Notes under the pieces: generated by a model
The model's input: only the letters and a program-made list of their open reading frames with translations
Databases searched by the model: none
What the model was told of the DNA's origin: nothing
Position numbers and translations under genes: made by a program
Part shown: positions 34,191-34,407 of the stretch, one piece after another
Numbering within the stretch: position 1 is the stretch's first letter
Layout of the letters: each line of letters opens with the position of its first letter
From: Massilia sp. Root335
Lineage (GTDB): Bacteria > Pseudomonadota > Gammaproteobacteria > Burkholderiales > Burkholderiaceae_D
Length of the DNA: 34,407 bases
Direction of reading: 5' to 3'
Assembly (NCBI RefSeq): GCF_001425685.1
Contig: NZ_LMCY01000003.1
Span: 25,905-60,311 of the forward strand

Positions 34191-34240
34191 TGCCGATGCG
34201 CCGCACGCGTCCGTGTGATGCCGACGCGTCGCGCGCGTCC
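34185..34240. repeat. Two tandem repeats with 28-base period
   Basis: Units start at 34185 and 34213 (consensus GTGTGATGCCGAYGCGYCGC followed by RCGCGTCC). They resemble the conserved part of the 38-base units at 22435-22537. The first unit overlaps the stop codon of the TPR-like gene. Confidence 0.75.
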
Positions 34241-34264
34241 GCGCGGACTCGGGGAGCCCGCCCT

Positions 34265-34394
34265 ACGGTCCTGCCCCGGGCGCGCACGGTCGAGCTGACT
34301 GACTTCGTTCGCCAGCAGCGAGACCGTCGCCCCTGCGAAGGCAGGGGCCCAAGGCCGATGCGTCCCGCAGCATGCACGGTCCTGCCCCGGGCGC
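34265..34394. repeat. Direct repeat pair with hairpin between
   Basis: ACGGTCCTGCCCCGGGCGC occurs at 34265-34283 and again at 34376-34394. Between them GCCCCTGC/GCAGGGGC (34329-34348) form a perfect 8-bp stem with loop GAAG, a form often seen in dispersed intergenic repeats of Burkholderiales. No gene is visible here. Confidence 0.7.
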
Positions 34395-34407
34395 CAGGGT
34401 CGATCCG

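Overview
The window comes from a high-GC betaproteobacterium, most likely a Massilia-like member of the Oxalobacteraceae (Burkholderiales). The block smpB / ratA-rnfH / DUF4124 gene / guaB-guaA has the gene order usual in that group. The flanking genes (secreted glycoside hydrolases, a MacA-like adaptor with a NodT-type outer membrane factor, a Fur-type TonB receptor) also fit a soil or plant-litter organism. The genus is an inference from gene order and protein character; no database was consulted.

Layout. (1) 1-7229 is a carbohydrate-use region: a GH43 enzyme with a CBM6-like tail domain (5' end outside the window), a membrane-anchored AraC-type sensor-regulator, a Tat-exported aldose 1-epimerase and a secreted clan-A-type glycosidase with a PA14 domain. 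(2) 7617-10937 holds a decayed LysR C-terminus, an efflux outer membrane factor, its periplasmic adaptor and a truncated HTH protein; no inner-membrane pump gene lies with them. (3) 11017-13261 is an SDR plus DUF2147 pair read divergently from a TetR regulator, with a clear palindromic operator candidate between them. (4) About 13461-18566 is an apparently foreign, visibly AT-richer segment inserted at the 3' end of guaA. A 19-base imperfect copy of the guaA 3' end lies at its far edge, and beyond that copy stands a minus-strand terminator that could be the original guaA terminator. The cargo is a PIN-domain nuclease-like protein with an unfamiliar C-terminal half, and a convergent KAP-type P-loop NTPase that starts at TTG. 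There is no recognisable integrase. (5) 18549-23856 is core housekeeping: GMP synthase, IMP dehydrogenase, a DUF4124 protein, RnfH, RatA and SmpB. (6) 23904-26535 encodes a SnoaL-like lipoprotein, a Bcr/CflA-type MFS exporter and a small signal peptidase I. (7) 26640-30274 is iron uptake: a PepSY protein and its small partner, divergent from a TonB-dependent siderophore receptor across two Fur-box-like sites. (8) 30281-32976 is an SPFH/NfeD membrane operon with two paralogous small membrane proteins and an upstream Cys-rich secreted protein. (9) 33240-34190 is a TPR-like protein, followed by intergenic repeats.

The most promising candidate for an undescribed system is the guaA-associated island with its PIN-fusion protein and KAP NTPase, by analogy with compact anti-phage or toxin modules; this function is inferred only. 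A second noteworthy signal is a family of intergenic repeats (nested hairpins with compensatory base changes, 38-base-period units, exact direct repeats) scattered between the housekeeping genes.
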